Shown: positions 9,724 to 18,667 of the stretch, one piece after another | Layout of the letters: each line of letters opens with the position of its first letter | How positions within the stretch are numbered: the stretch's first letter is position 1 | DNA from: CAHJXF01 sp038225855 | Lineage (GTDB): Bacteria > Pseudomonadota > Gammaproteobacteria > Burkholderiales > Burkholderiaceae_D | DNA: 64,000 bases | Direction: 5' to 3' | Assembly: GCA_038225855.1 (NCBI GenBank) | Contig: JBBRQU010000003.1 | Span: 62,001 to 126,000, forward strand | Translations under genes and position numbers: made by a program | The notes under the pieces: model-generated | The model's database searches: none | What the model saw: only the letters and a program-made list of their open reading frames with translations | Told to the model about the DNA's origin: nothing

Positions 9724-10036
9724 CCCATCCCCGGACCTGCGATGACGTGCGAAGGTGCTTCTGCTTCGGTGCTTCTGCTGCGGTGTTCTGCGTTAGCGAG
9801 TTATGGGAGTTATGGAAAATTACTTCCGCCGATTCCCGACCGACGCGCGCGCAAAATTATGCGTGTGGGTTACGCGGTAAAGCAAGCGATCGACGCCTTT
9901 TCGCCGGGTTTCGGCGAGCGGCGGCGCACGCCATCGGCTTCATTCGATCAGCATCATTGCCGTTGCGTTTCGCGTGGGGCAGGCTTGCAAGCAATACACA
10001 GAGGCCACGTTCGATCGTTCTTTCGAGGAGCTTGTC
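9724..10036. promoter_or_regulatory. Divergent intergenic region with a 9-bp tandem repeat
   Basis: This 313-bp gap has no convincing gene. It must hold the promoter of the minus-strand pentapeptide operon and of the truncated gene at 10037. A perfect tandem GAGTTATGG repeat (9798-9806 and 9807-9815) lies in the only A+T-rich patch and is the best candidate for a regulator site. No clear -10/-35 pair could be assigned. Confidence 0.4.
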
Positions 10037-10273
10037 ATGCGCCGGTTTCATCGTCCGATCCCGCTGGTGTCGAGCCTGTTGCTGTGTAGTGCATGCGTGT
10101 TCGCCGCCGACCCGCCGCTTCGATTCGATCCCGTTGTCGAGGCGCGGCTCGATGCGGCGCTTCGGGAGCGCATGGCGGCGCAGCGCCTGCCAGGCATCGC
10201 GGTGCTGATCTCGGTGTCCGGCCAGGGCGAGTACCGCCGCGCTTTCGGTGAAGCGAATCTGCGACTCGGCGAA
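10037..10273 (+). pseudogene. Truncated beta-lactamase / serine-hydrolase class C-like gene
   Basis: An ATG at 10037, preceded by a GAGGAG-type ribosome site, opens about 79 recognisable residues: a signal peptide (LVSSLLLCSACVFA) and then the N-terminus of a beta-lactamase-related/EstB-type serine hydrolase (ARLDAALRERMAAQRLPG, then YRRAFGEANLRLGE). Similarity stops before the SxxK active-site region, and the frame runs into the corC leader, ending within corC in another frame. No catalytic residues remain, so the product cannot be active. The break marks a deletion or rearrangement just upstream of corC. Confidence 0.6.
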
Positions 10274-10320
10274 AACTCTTTCGTGTATTCTCACTGCCCC
10301 TTCCCTACGCATTCGCAAGA

Positions 10321-11202
10321 ATGTCCGATCCGCAGCCTCTACCGCGCCAGCGCGAGAATTCTCCCAAGCTGCTGGCGCGCCTGTCCGCGCTCTTGATGCG
10401 CGAACCCGAGGATCGCGATCAACTGCTTTCGATGCTGCATCACGCGCACGAGCGCGAGTTGCTCGACGCCGACGCGTTGTCGATGATCGAAGGCGTCATG
10501 CAGGTTTCCGAACTGTCGGCGCGCGACATCATGGTGCCGCGCTCGCAGATCGACATGATCGATATTCGCAAGCCGCCCGACGAGCTGATCCCCTTCGTGA
10601 TCGAGACCGCGCACTCGCGCTTTCCGGTCATCGAAGACGATCGCGATCACGTCATCGGCGTGCTGCTCGCCAAGGACTTGCTGCGCCATACGAGCGGCGA
10701 AGACTTCGACATCAGGAAGATGTTGCGCCCCCCGATATTCATACCCGAGTCCAAGCGCCTGAACGTGTTGCTGCGCGACTTTCGCGCCAATCGCAATCAC
10801 GTCGCGATCGTGGTCGATGAATACGGCGGCGTCGCCGGCCTCGTCACCATCGAGGACGTGCTCGAACAGATCGTCGGCGACATCGAGGACGAATACGATT
10901 TCGACGAAGACGACGACAACATCGTGATGGCCGAAGCCGGTCCGCTCGGTCCGCGCTGGCGGGTGCGTGCGCTGACCGAGATCGATCAGTTCAACGAATT
11001 CTTCGACACCGAATTCACGCACGACCAGGCCGATACCATCGGCGGCTTCGTCGCCAATCATCTGGGACGTCTCCCCCGGCGCGGCGAAGAGGCGATCGTC
11101 GGCAACGTGCGCTTCACGGTGTTGCGAGCCGATGCGCGTCGCGTCGATGTGCTCAGAGTCGAGAAGCTGACAACCGACGAACAGCACGACGAGTCGGGTT
11201 GA
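10321..11202 (+). CDS. corC: Magnesium/cobalt efflux-associated protein CorC
   Basis: This 293-residue cytoplasmic protein has the CorC/YbeX layout: a short N-terminal helix region, a CBS-domain pair (about 65-190, with RDIMVPRSQID and VDEYGGVAGLVTIEDVLEQI), an acidic linker (EDEYDFDEDDD) and a C-terminal CorC/HlyC transporter-associated domain. The family is linked to Mg/Co resistance and ribosome or envelope homeostasis. It lies 13 bp before lnt, as in many proteobacteria. The usual ybeZ-ybeY genes are not upstream; a truncated gene is there instead. A TATTCT at 10286-10291 could be the -10 box. Confidence 0.93.
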   Translation: MSDPQPLPRQRENSPKLLARLSALLMREPEDRDQLLSMLHHAHERELLDADALSMIEGVMQVSELSARDIMVPRSQIDMIDIRKPPDELIPFVIETAHSRFPVIEDDRDHVIGVLLAKDLLRHTSGEDFDIRKMLRPPIFIPESKRLNVLLRDFRANRNHVAIVVDEYGGVAGLVTIEDVLEQIVGDIEDEYDFDEDDDNIVMAEAGPLGPRWRVRALTEIDQFNEFFDTEFTHDQADTIGGFVANHLGRLPRRGEEAIVGNVRFTVLRADARRVDVLRVEKLTTDEQHDESG

Positions 11203-11215
11203 TCCCGCGTCCGGC

Positions 11216-12889
11216 ATGCTGGTCCTCGCACTACCCTCCCGTTTTCCGCTTCGCTTTCTGATCGCGCTCGCGCTCGGCGTGTTGCATGCGGCCGCGTTCA
11301 TCGACGATCACGCGTGGCCGATCGAGATCGCAGCACTGTCCGGCCTGGCCGCGCTGGCGGCGCGCGCGGCGGTCGAAATCGACGGCTCGATCGGTTCGCG
11401 GCGTGCGGCCTTCGGCGGCGCGCGCGTCGGCTTCGCGTTCGGCCTCGGCTGGTTCGTGACGGGCGTGTCGTGGATCTACATCAGCCTGCACACCTATGGC
11501 GAAATGAATGCGCTGGTCGCGGGCGCCGCCGTGTTGCTGTTCTCTTGCTATCTCGCCCTCTATCCCGCGCTCGCGTGCGCGGCATTCGCCTGGTTTCGAC
11601 ACATCCGCGTACAGGTCCGCCAACCTGTCTACGGACAGGACGGCGAGCACAGCCTTGCGCCCGGCCCGATCGCATCGGTCGCGACATTCGCAGCGCTGTG
11701 GAGCCTGTCGGAGATTGGCCGCGGTTATGTCTTCACGGGTTTTCCGTGGCTCGCGTCGGGATACGCGCACATCGCGAGTCCGCTCGCGGGTTATGCGCCG
11801 CTGCTGGGCGTGTACGGCGTGTCGATGGCCGCGGCCGCGATGGCCGCCGCGCTCGCGCTCGCAGCGAGCCGCGTGCCGCGAAGCCGGGACGCGAGGCGCG
11901 AGCCAGGACGCGGATCGACATCTTCGCGCACTCGCCTCGCGTTCCTCGTGGCAATCGTCTTCAGCTTGCCGCTGATCGGAAGCGGGCTCGCGCACATCGA
12001 TTGGTCGAAGCCGAGCGGCACGCCGATCAGCGTGCGATTGCTTCAGGGCAACGTGGCCCAGGACGTCAAGTTCGACGCCAGTCGCTTCGACGGCATTGCA
12101 GAGGACTACCTCAAGCAGATCGAGGCCGGGCGCGCCGATCTGATCGTCCTTCCGGAAACCGCCTTCACGCGCTTGCTCGGCGACCTGCCCCAGGCCGTCG
12201 GCGAGCGCCTGATCCGCGACGCGCGCAACAAGAACGCCGCGATCGCGTTCGGCGTCCCGATCTCGGAAGGCAACGAGCGCTACTTCAACAGCGTCATCGC
12301 GCTCGCTCCCGGCGCCGATCTCACCGCACAGCGCTACGACAAGTCGCATCTCGTGCCTTTCGGCGAATTCGTTCCTCTCGGGTTTCACTGGTTCGTGCGT
12401 CTGATGAAGATGCCGCTCGGCGACTTCACGCGCGGCACCATCGACCAACAACCGATGCGCCTCGGGGGTCAGCGCGTGGCCTTCAACATCTGCTACGAAG
12501 ACCTGTTCGGCGAAGAGATCATTCGGCAGGCGGGTGACGCCAACATCCTGGTCAACGTCAGCAACGTCGCGTGGTTCGGCGATTCGATGGCGCTCCCGCA
12601 GCACCTCGACATCAGCCGCATGCGCGCGATCGAGACCGCACGGCCGATGCTGCGCGCGACCAACACCGGCATGACCGCGGCTATCGACCCGCACGGCCGC
12701 GTGCTCGCCCGGCTCGCACCGTTTACCGCTGGCTCGCTCGACGTATCGGTGCAGGGCACGACCGGCCTGACGCCCTACATACGTTTCGGCAATGCGGGCG
12801 TCTTCATCCTGATTGCCGTGTTGCTCGCGGGATCGCTCGTGTCAGTCCGCCCTCGCAGCCCGAACGACATTCGCTCGATCGACCTGTGA
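11216..12889 (+). CDS. lnt: Apolipoprotein N-acyltransferase
   Basis: Lnt adds the third acyl chain to the N-terminal Cys of outer-membrane lipoproteins in the inner membrane. The 557-residue protein has several N-terminal membrane helices followed by a periplasmic nitrilase-like domain. The triad is visible: Glu in LPETAF (about 312-317), Lys in DKSHLVPFGE (about 377) and Cys in NICYEDLFGE (about 424). A C-terminal membrane helix (VFILIAVLLAGSLV) closes it. The length is slightly above the typical ~510-540. It is co-directional with corC, 13 bp apart. Many lipoproteins in this window would be its substrates. Confidence 0.96.
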   Translation: MLVLALPSRFPLRFLIALALGVLHAAAFIDDHAWPIEIAALSGLAALAARAAVEIDGSIGSRRAAFGGARVGFAFGLGWFVTGVSWIYISLHTYGEMNALVAGAAVLLFSCYLALYPALACAAFAWFRHIRVQVRQPVYGQDGEHSLAPGPIASVATFAALWSLSEIGRGYVFTGFPWLASGYAHIASPLAGYAPLLGVYGVSMAAAAMAAALALAASRVPRSRDARREPGRGSTSSRTRLAFLVAIVFSLPLIGSGLAHIDWSKPSGTPISVRLLQGNVAQDVKFDASRFDGIAEDYLKQIEAGRADLIVLPETAFTRLLGDLPQAVGERLIRDARNKNAAIAFGVPISEGNERYFNSVIALAPGADLTAQRYDKSHLVPFGEFVPLGFHWFVRLMKMPLGDFTRGTIDQQPMRLGGQRVAFNICYEDLFGEEIIRQAGDANILVNVSNVAWFGDSMALPQHLDISRMRAIETARPMLRATNTGMTAAIDPHGRVLARLAPFTAGSLDVSVQGTTGLTPYIRFGNAGVFILIAVLLAGSLVSVRPRSPNDIRSIDL

Positions 12890-12978
12890 AAAGCCGCGGC
12901 AAGTCTGCAATGCGTCACGCGTCGACGGCTAGAATGCGCAGCTTCCCGCCCCGTCCCCTCACCCGTCTTTCACACTGA

Positions 12979-13890
12979 ATGAAGACCTTCCAACAGATCA
13001 TCCTCGCCTTGCAGGACTACTGGGCTCTGGAGGGCTGCGCACTCTTGCAGCCGATCGACATGGAAGTGGGCGCGGGCACGTCGCATCCCGCCACGTTCCT
13101 GCGCGCGCTCGGACCCGAACCGTGGCGCGCGGCCTACGTACAACCGTCGCGTCGACCGAAAGACGGGCGCTATGGCGAGAACCCCAATCGCCTGCAGCAC
13201 TATTACCAATATCAGGTGGTGCTCAAGCCCTCTCCGCCGAACATCCTCGATCTCTATCTCGGATCGCTCGAAGCGCTCGGCTTCGATCTGCAGACCAACG
13301 ACGTGCGCTTCGTCGAAGACGATTGGGAGAACCCCACGCTGGGCGCATGGGGCCTGGGCTGGGAAGTGTGGATGAACGGCATGGAGATCACGCAGTTCAC
13401 TTACTTTCAGCAAGTCGGAGGGATCGACTGCAAGCCGATCACCGGCGAGATCACTTACGGGCTCGAACGCATGGCGATGTATCTGCAAGGCAAGGACAAC
13501 GTCTATGACCTGGTGTGGACCGAACGCGAGGAACGCGGGGTCAAACGAGTCCTCACCTATGGCGACGTCTACCACCAGAACGAGGTCGAGCAATCGACCT
13601 ACAACTTCGAACACAGCGACGTCGCGATGCTGCTCGCGCACTTCGGCGATTACGAGAAGCAGGCCGATGCACTGATGACGGCCGAGCTCGCGTTGCCCGC
13701 CTACGAGATGGTGCTCAAGGCCGCGCATGCGTTCAATCTGCTCGATGCGCGCGGCGCGATCTCGGTCACCGAACGCGCGGCGTATATCGGGCGCATCCGC
13801 AAGCTGTCGCGCGCCGTGGCCGAGTCGTATTACGCGTCGCGCGAGAAGCTCGGCTTTCCGATGGCGGCGCCATTGCAGGAGGCCGCGTGA
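12979..13890 (+). CDS. glyQ: Glycyl-tRNA synthetase alpha subunit
   Basis: The 303-residue class II catalytic subunit of the alpha2beta2 glycyl-tRNA synthetase activates glycine and charges tRNA-Gly in the cytoplasm. Characteristic stretches include the start MKTFQQIILALQDYW, YVQPSRRPKDGRYGENPNR and ITYGLERMAMY. The length matches the family (about 300). Its TGA overlaps the ATG of glyS by one base, so the two subunits are translationally coupled. Confidence 0.97.
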   Translation: MKTFQQIILALQDYWALEGCALLQPIDMEVGAGTSHPATFLRALGPEPWRAAYVQPSRRPKDGRYGENPNRLQHYYQYQVVLKPSPPNILDLYLGSLEALGFDLQTNDVRFVEDDWENPTLGAWGLGWEVWMNGMEITQFTYFQQVGGIDCKPITGEITYGLERMAMYLQGKDNVYDLVWTEREERGVKRVLTYGDVYHQNEVEQSTYNFEHSDVAMLLAHFGDYEKQADALMTAELALPAYEMVLKAAHAFNLLDARGAISVTERAAYIGRIRKLSRAVAESYYASREKLGFPMAAPLQEAA

Positions 13891-16013
13891 TGGTGGCCGC
13901 AACGCGGAGCGCTTCAACGCTGCTCGTCGAACTGCTGACCGAAGAACTGCCGCCGAAGACCTTGAAGACCCTGGGTCAGGCGTTCGCCGATCGCATCGCC
14001 GAAGGGCTCACGCAGGCCGGGCTGACCACCGGCGCCGCGAACGCAGTCACGATCTTCGCGACGCCGCGTCGACTCGGCGTCGCAATTGCCGATGTGCATG
14101 AACGCGCAGCCGATCGCATCGAGACGAAGAAGCTGATGCCAGCCAGGGTCGCGTACGACGCGGACGGCGCGCCGACTCCCGCATTGATGAAGCGGCTCGA
14201 AAAGGAAGGCGCCGATGCGTCGTCGCTGTCGATGCGAGCCGAAGCTGGCGTCGATACCGTTTGGCTCGAGCAGACGCGCGCGGGCGTGACACTCGCCGTC
14301 GGTTTGCAACAGGCGCTCGACAATGCGATTGCGAAGCTGCCGATCCCCAAGCGCATGAGCTATCAGCTCTACGACCACGCGGGTCGTGAGACGACCGTAC
14401 AGTTCGTACGGCCGGCGCATGGTCTGGTCGCGATGCACGACGGCACGGTCGTTCCGGTCCACGCACTCGGCATAGAAGCGGGCAATCAGACCGCCGGACA
14501 TCGCTTCATCGGCAAGCGCTTCGTGGCCTTGCGTTCTGCCGACGATTACGCGAAGAGCCTTCGCGACGACGGCAAGGTGATCGCGAGCTTCGCGCAACGA
14601 CGCGAGACGATACGCAAACAGTTGCTGCAGGCCGCAGGCGACGATCGCGTCGTGATGCCCGATGCGCTACTCGACGAAGTGACCGCGCTGGTCGAGTGGC
14701 CGGTGGTGTATCGCGGCACATTCGACGAGCGCTTTCTCGACGTGCCGCAGGAATGTCTGATCCTGACGATGCAGCAAAACCAGAAATACTTCGCGCTCAC
14801 CGATGCGTCGGGCGCAATCGTCAATCGCTTTCTGGTGGTCTCGAACGTCCAGACCAGCGACCCGACGGTGATCGTCGGCGGCAACGAACGCGTGCTGCGC
14901 GCGCGTCTCGCCGACGCGAAATTCTTCTTCGATCAGGACCGAAAGAAAAAGCTCGACGACCGCGTCGAAGGTTTGAGGACGGTGGTCTATCACAACAAGC
15001 TCGGCTCGCAGTACGCGCGCATGCAGAGAGTCGAAGCGCTGGCAGGAATCATCGCCGGGATGATCGGCGTCGATGCGAACGAAGCGCGCCGCGCGGCGCG
15101 TCTTGCCAAGGCCGATCTGCTGACCGACATGGTCGGTGAGTTTCCGGAATTGCAGGGATCGATGGGCCGCACCTACGCGTTGCACGACGGCGAACGACCC
15201 GACGTTGCGGCCGCGATCGAAGAGCAATACCGGCCGCGTTTCGCAGGCGATGCCTTGCCCGTAACGAATCTCGGCGTGTGCCTCGCGCTCGCGGACAAAC
15301 TCGAGACGCTGGTAGGCATGTTCGGCGTCGGCGCGGTCCCCACCGGCGACAAGGACCCGTTCGCGATGCGGCGTCATGCGCTCGGTGTCGTGCGCATGCT
15401 GATGGAAAAGGACTTGCGGGTCGATCTGGTCAGTCTGGTCGGGGCGGCGCTCGATGTGTTCGCGAATCATCCCTTCGATCGCGCGGCGACCGTACGCGAT
15501 GTCGTGGAATTCGTCCGGGTGCGGGCCGCGGGCTATGGTCGCGAACTCGGATATTCGAGCAACGAGGTCGAGGCGGTGCTCTACAGCGATATGAAAGGGT
15601 CGATCGATGCATCCTTTACCAGGCGCCTTGCCGCAATCAACGCAATCTCCGCCCGGCCCGAGTTTCTATCGCTTGCAGCAGCCAACAAGCGCGTAGGCAA
15701 TATCCTCAAGAAGTCCCATGACGCGTTCGGACACACGCTCTCGCCGACGTTGTTGTGCGAACCCGCCGAGCTCGCGCTTCACCATTCGCTTCAGAGCATC
15801 AACCCGCGTTTGCAGACCGCCATCGATGGCGGCGATTTTCTTGGGGCGCTGCTGCCGATTGCCGAATTGCGTGAGCCCGTGGATGCGTTCTTCGACACGG
15901 TGATGGTCAATGTCGTCGACCAGCCCTTGCGGAACAATCGCCTCGCGCTCCTGGTTGCGCTACAGGCAGAGATGAACCGCGTTGCCGACCTCTCCAGACT
16001 CGTCGCAACGTAA
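13890..16013 (+). CDS. glyS: Glycyl-tRNA synthetase beta subunit
   Basis: The 707-residue tRNA-binding subunit partners with GlyQ. The start at 13890 (MVAATRSASTLLVELLTEELP) is chosen because the family begins with LLVELLTEELPPK and because it gives the one-base overlap with the glyQ stop; the frame is open further upstream but that part reads antiphase to glyQ. Other family landmarks are FVRPAHGLVAMHDG, PQECLILTMQQNQKYFAL, a degenerate HD-like domain and the C-terminal DALR-type anticodon-binding region ending EPVDAFFDTVMVN. Confidence 0.96.
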   Translation: MVAATRSASTLLVELLTEELPPKTLKTLGQAFADRIAEGLTQAGLTTGAANAVTIFATPRRLGVAIADVHERAADRIETKKLMPARVAYDADGAPTPALMKRLEKEGADASSLSMRAEAGVDTVWLEQTRAGVTLAVGLQQALDNAIAKLPIPKRMSYQLYDHAGRETTVQFVRPAHGLVAMHDGTVVPVHALGIEAGNQTAGHRFIGKRFVALRSADDYAKSLRDDGKVIASFAQRRETIRKQLLQAAGDDRVVMPDALLDEVTALVEWPVVYRGTFDERFLDVPQECLILTMQQNQKYFALTDASGAIVNRFLVVSNVQTSDPTVIVGGNERVLRARLADAKFFFDQDRKKKLDDRVEGLRTVVYHNKLGSQYARMQRVEALAGIIAGMIGVDANEARRAARLAKADLLTDMVGEFPELQGSMGRTYALHDGERPDVAAAIEEQYRPRFAGDALPVTNLGVCLALADKLETLVGMFGVGAVPTGDKDPFAMRRHALGVVRMLMEKDLRVDLVSLVGAALDVFANHPFDRAATVRDVVEFVRVRAAGYGRELGYSSNEVEAVLYSDMKGSIDASFTRRLAAINAISARPEFLSLAAANKRVGNILKKSHDAFGHTLSPTLLCEPAELALHHSLQSINPRLQTAIDGGDFLGALLPIAELREPVDAFFDTVMVNVVDQPLRNNRLALLVALQAEMNRVADLSRLVAT

Positions 16014-16027
16014 GCGATGACGCGGCC

Positions 16028-16588
16028 ATGAAACTCGTCATCCTCGACCGCGACGGCGTGATCAATCACGACAGCGACCGCTACATCAAGTCGCCCGAAG
16101 AATGGACGCCGCTGCCCGGCAGCCTCGCGGCGATCGCACTGCTCAACCAGCACGGCTTTCGCACCGCGGTCGCGACCAATCAGTCGGGACTCGCGCGCGG
16201 CCTCTTCGACATGCATGCTTTGAATGCGATGCACGCCAAGATGCACACGGCGCTCGCCGGAGTCGGCGGCCGCTTCGATGCGGTGTTCTTCTGTCCGCAT
16301 CTGCCCGAAGACGGATGCGAGTGCAGGAAGCCCAAGCCCGGCCTCTTCATCCAGGCCGCGGAGCGCTTCGGTCTGCCCCCGACCGAAGTGACGATGATCG
16401 GTGACTCGCATCGCGATCTCGAAGGCGGCGCCGCTGCGGGATGCGCGACCATACTGGTCAAGACCGGCAAGGGCGAAGCGACGTTCGCGCGCGGCGATCT
16501 GCCGCCAGGTACGCTGGTGTTCGACGACCTCGCGGCGGCGGCGCAGCATCTGGTGTCGCAACCGGTCGCGGCAAAGAAGCAAGGCTGA
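16028..16588 (+). CDS. gmhB: D-glycero-beta-D-manno-heptose-1,7-bisphosphate 7-phosphatase
   Basis: This cytoplasmic HAD-family phosphatase of ADP-heptose synthesis supplies heptose for the LPS inner core. The nucleophile motif LDRDGV has Asp7 and Asp9. The family zinc site is intact with Cys89, His91, Cys97 and Cys99 (CPH...CEC). The KPKPG loop and GDSHRDLEGG complete the HAD motifs. The length of 186 aa is typical. It lies 14 bp after glyS and 35 bp before plsC, an arrangement common in betaproteobacteria. Confidence 0.94.
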   Translation: MKLVILDRDGVINHDSDRYIKSPEEWTPLPGSLAAIALLNQHGFRTAVATNQSGLARGLFDMHALNAMHAKMHTALAGVGGRFDAVFFCPHLPEDGCECRKPKPGLFIQAAERFGLPPTEVTMIGDSHRDLEGGAAAGCATILVKTGKGEATFARGDLPPGTLVFDDLAAAAQHLVSQPVAAKKQG

Positions 16589-16623
16589 TTAGCGGGATTC
16601 AAGGCAAAGCCACCAGCATCGAT

Positions 16624-17370
16624 ATGCACGCCGTTCGTTCCCTGCTGTTCCTGATCTTCCAGATCGTGACGGTCATTCCGTTTGCACTAATGAGCATCGT
16701 GATGCTGCCGCTGCCGCTTCATTGGCGCTATCAGGTCATCATCTGCTGGCCGCGCGTGTCGATCTGGGGCGCGCGCTTCTTCTGCGGCGTGCGCTGGCGG
16801 ATGCTGGGCGCACAGCATCTGCCCGACGGTCCATGCATCCTTCTGTCGAAGCATCAGTCCGCGTGGGAGACGATGTTCTTTCCCGCGAAGATGCCCAACG
16901 AACTGTGCTACGTGTACAAGCGCGAGCTCCACTACGTGCCCTTCTTCGGCTGGGGGCTCGCGTCGCTGCGCATGATTCACATCGACCGCAGCAAGGGTCA
17001 CGATGCGTTCGAGTCGGTCGTCGCGCAAGGCTCGCAACGGATTGCCGAAGGGCGCTGGATCATCATGTTTCCCGAAGGCACGCGCGTTACGGTGGGAAGC
17101 CGCAAGCACTACAAGCAGGGCGGCGCGCGCCTGGCCACGCGCCTGCACGTACCGGTGGTGCCGATCGCGCACAACGCGGGCGAGTGCTGGCCGCGCAACA
17201 GCTTCATCAAGACCCCGGGTCTCGTCACCGTGTCGATTGGTCCGGCGATTTCTTCAGTCGGCAAGACGCCCGATGCGCTGATCCGCGAAGTCGAAGCCTG
17301 GATCGAAAACGAAATGCGGCGCATCAGTCCTACGGTCTATCGCGATGAAGTCGCCCAAGTCGCGACCTGA
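16624..17370 (+). CDS. plsC: 1-acyl-sn-glycerol-3-phosphate acyltransferase
   Basis: This inner-membrane enzyme converts lysophosphatidic acid to phosphatidic acid. The 248-residue reading starts at MHAVRSLLFL, followed by a membrane anchor (about 5-30). The acyltransferase motif I appears as KHQSAWE (His77 ... Glu82), a Glu variant of the usual HX4D. Motif III is FPEGTR (149-154). The frame is open upstream but that stretch overlaps gmhB and lacks family features. Its 3' end overlaps the next gene by 26 bp. Confidence 0.92.
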   Translation: MHAVRSLLFLIFQIVTVIPFALMSIVMLPLPLHWRYQVIICWPRVSIWGARFFCGVRWRMLGAQHLPDGPCILLSKHQSAWETMFFPAKMPNELCYVYKRELHYVPFFGWGLASLRMIHIDRSKGHDAFESVVAQGSQRIAEGRWIIMFPEGTRVTVGSRKHYKQGGARLATRLHVPVVPIAHNAGECWPRNSFIKTPGLVTVSIGPAISSVGKTPDALIREVEAWIENEMRRISPTVYRDEVAQVAT

Positions 17371-18247
17371 TCCGCGGCCTGTCATCGGTCGCTTGTTGTC
17401 GGGACTCGTGCGTCAGTTCGAGTTGCCGTTTTTCGATAGCGGTCGCAAGCCGCTGCCGATCGCCGCGCCCGGGGTGCCGTCCGCAGCGCCGTCCGCAGCG
17501 CCGGCCGAAACCCCGGGGAGCCCGAAGGCGCGTCGCATACAACTCGGCGAACGCACGCTGGCCTACGCATTTCGGCGCGGCCGCCGCCGCACGATCGGAT
17601 TCACGATCAATGCCGAAGGGCTGAGCGTCGCGGCGCCGCGCTGGGTCGGCATCGGCCAGGTCGAAGACGCGATCCGAGAGCGCGAAGACTGGATCTTCAT
17701 CAAGATCGCCGACATGCAAAGGCATCGCGCATCGGTCCCGCAGGTGCGCTGGGAGGATGGCGGTTCGCTGCCCTATCTGGGCGAGGACATCACATTGCGG
17801 TTGGCTTCGTCGGCACGACGCAGCGCGGTCCTGGTGCTCGATCGCGAGGCTCGTACTCTCACCGTTTCATTGCCGCCCGACGCATCGAGCGCGCAACTGA
17901 AGGACCGCGTGCAAGCCTGGTTGCAAAGCGAAGCGCGCGCCTTGTTTCGCGAGCGGCTCGCGCTCTTCGAGCCGCGTCTGGGCGTGCGTCATCGCGCGCT
18001 GCGTCTGTCGTCGGCCAAGACGCGCTGGGGCAGTTGCAGCGCGGACGGACGCATCCTGCTCAACTGGCGGCTGATCCACTTTCCGCTGTCGTCGATCGAC
18101 TACGTCGTCGCGCACGAACTTGCGCATCTCAAAGAGATGAATCACGGGCCGCGCTTCTGGGCGACGGTCGCGACCGTCCTTCCCGAATACCAAGCCGCGC
18201 GCGATCATGTGAAACGCCACCCCCCGGAACTCCTGCCCACGTTATAG
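17345..18247 (+). CDS. YgjP-type (DUF45) zinc metallopeptidase-like protein
   Basis: The 300-residue protein carries a C-terminal HELAHLKEMNHGPRFW segment (about 255-270): an HExxH zinc site with a third His, as in the YgjP/M48-like metal-dependent hydrolase family. The RWGSC motif (KTRWGSCSADG) is also typical. The N-terminal ~65 residues include a Pro/Ala stretch with a perfect 12-bp tandem duplication (17476-17499) and are not conserved-looking. The gene overlaps plsC by 26 bp, so both are probably one transcript. Physiological substrate is not known. Confidence 0.85.
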   Translation: MKSPKSRPDPRPVIGRLLSGLVRQFELPFFDSGRKPLPIAAPGVPSAAPSAAPAETPGSPKARRIQLGERTLAYAFRRGRRRTIGFTINAEGLSVAAPRWVGIGQVEDAIREREDWIFIKIADMQRHRASVPQVRWEDGGSLPYLGEDITLRLASSARRSAVLVLDREARTLTVSLPPDASSAQLKDRVQAWLQSEARALFRERLALFEPRLGVRHRALRLSSAKTRWGSCSADGRILLNWRLIHFPLSSIDYVVAHELAHLKEMNHGPRFWATVATVLPEYQAARDHVKRHPPELLPTL

Positions 18248-18261
18248 ACCAAGGAAAACAA

Positions 18262-18642
18262 ATGAGACTGCTCCACACCATGCTGCGCGTGGGCGACATG
18301 CAGCGCGCGATCGATTTCTACACGTCCGTGATGGGCATGAAGCTGCTGCGCCGGAGCGACAACCCGTCCAACAATTATTCGCTGGCCTTCGTCGGTTACG
18401 GATCGAATCCCGATCAAGCCGAGATCGAATTGACCTACAACTACGGCGTCGATCATTACGATCTCGGCAGCGCCTACGGCCACATCGCCATTCAGGTGCC
18501 CGACGCAAAGGCCGCATGCGAGCGCATCCGTGCGTCCGGCGGCAAGGTCACGCGCGATGCCGGACCGGTGAAGGGCGGCACGACCGTAATCGCATTCGTC
18601 GAAGATCCCGATGGCTACAAGATCGAATTGATCCAGCGCTGA
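18262..18642 (+). CDS. gloA: Lactoylglutathione lyase (glyoxalase I)
   Basis: This cytoplasmic enzyme isomerises the methylglyoxal-glutathione hemithioacetal to S-lactoylglutathione. The 126-residue protein retains all four metal ligands at the positions expected for the Ni-type enzyme: His5, Glu56, His74 and Glu122. The start is the ATG at 18262, eight bases after an AAGGAAA ribosome site. It lies 14 bp after the ygjP-type gene. Confidence 0.95.
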   Translation: MRLLHTMLRVGDMQRAIDFYTSVMGMKLLRRSDNPSNNYSLAFVGYGSNPDQAEIELTYNYGVDHYDLGSAYGHIAIQVPDAKAACERIRASGGKVTRDAGPVKGGTTVIAFVEDPDGYKIELIQR

Positions 18643-18667
18643 GCTCTGGTCAACAGCAAGGAAACTC

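Noticed and set aside
9974..10396. Intact 140-residue protein upstream of corC
   Set aside because: Only the first 79 residues after the inner ATG resemble a family; the rest is corC leader and out-of-frame corC sequence.
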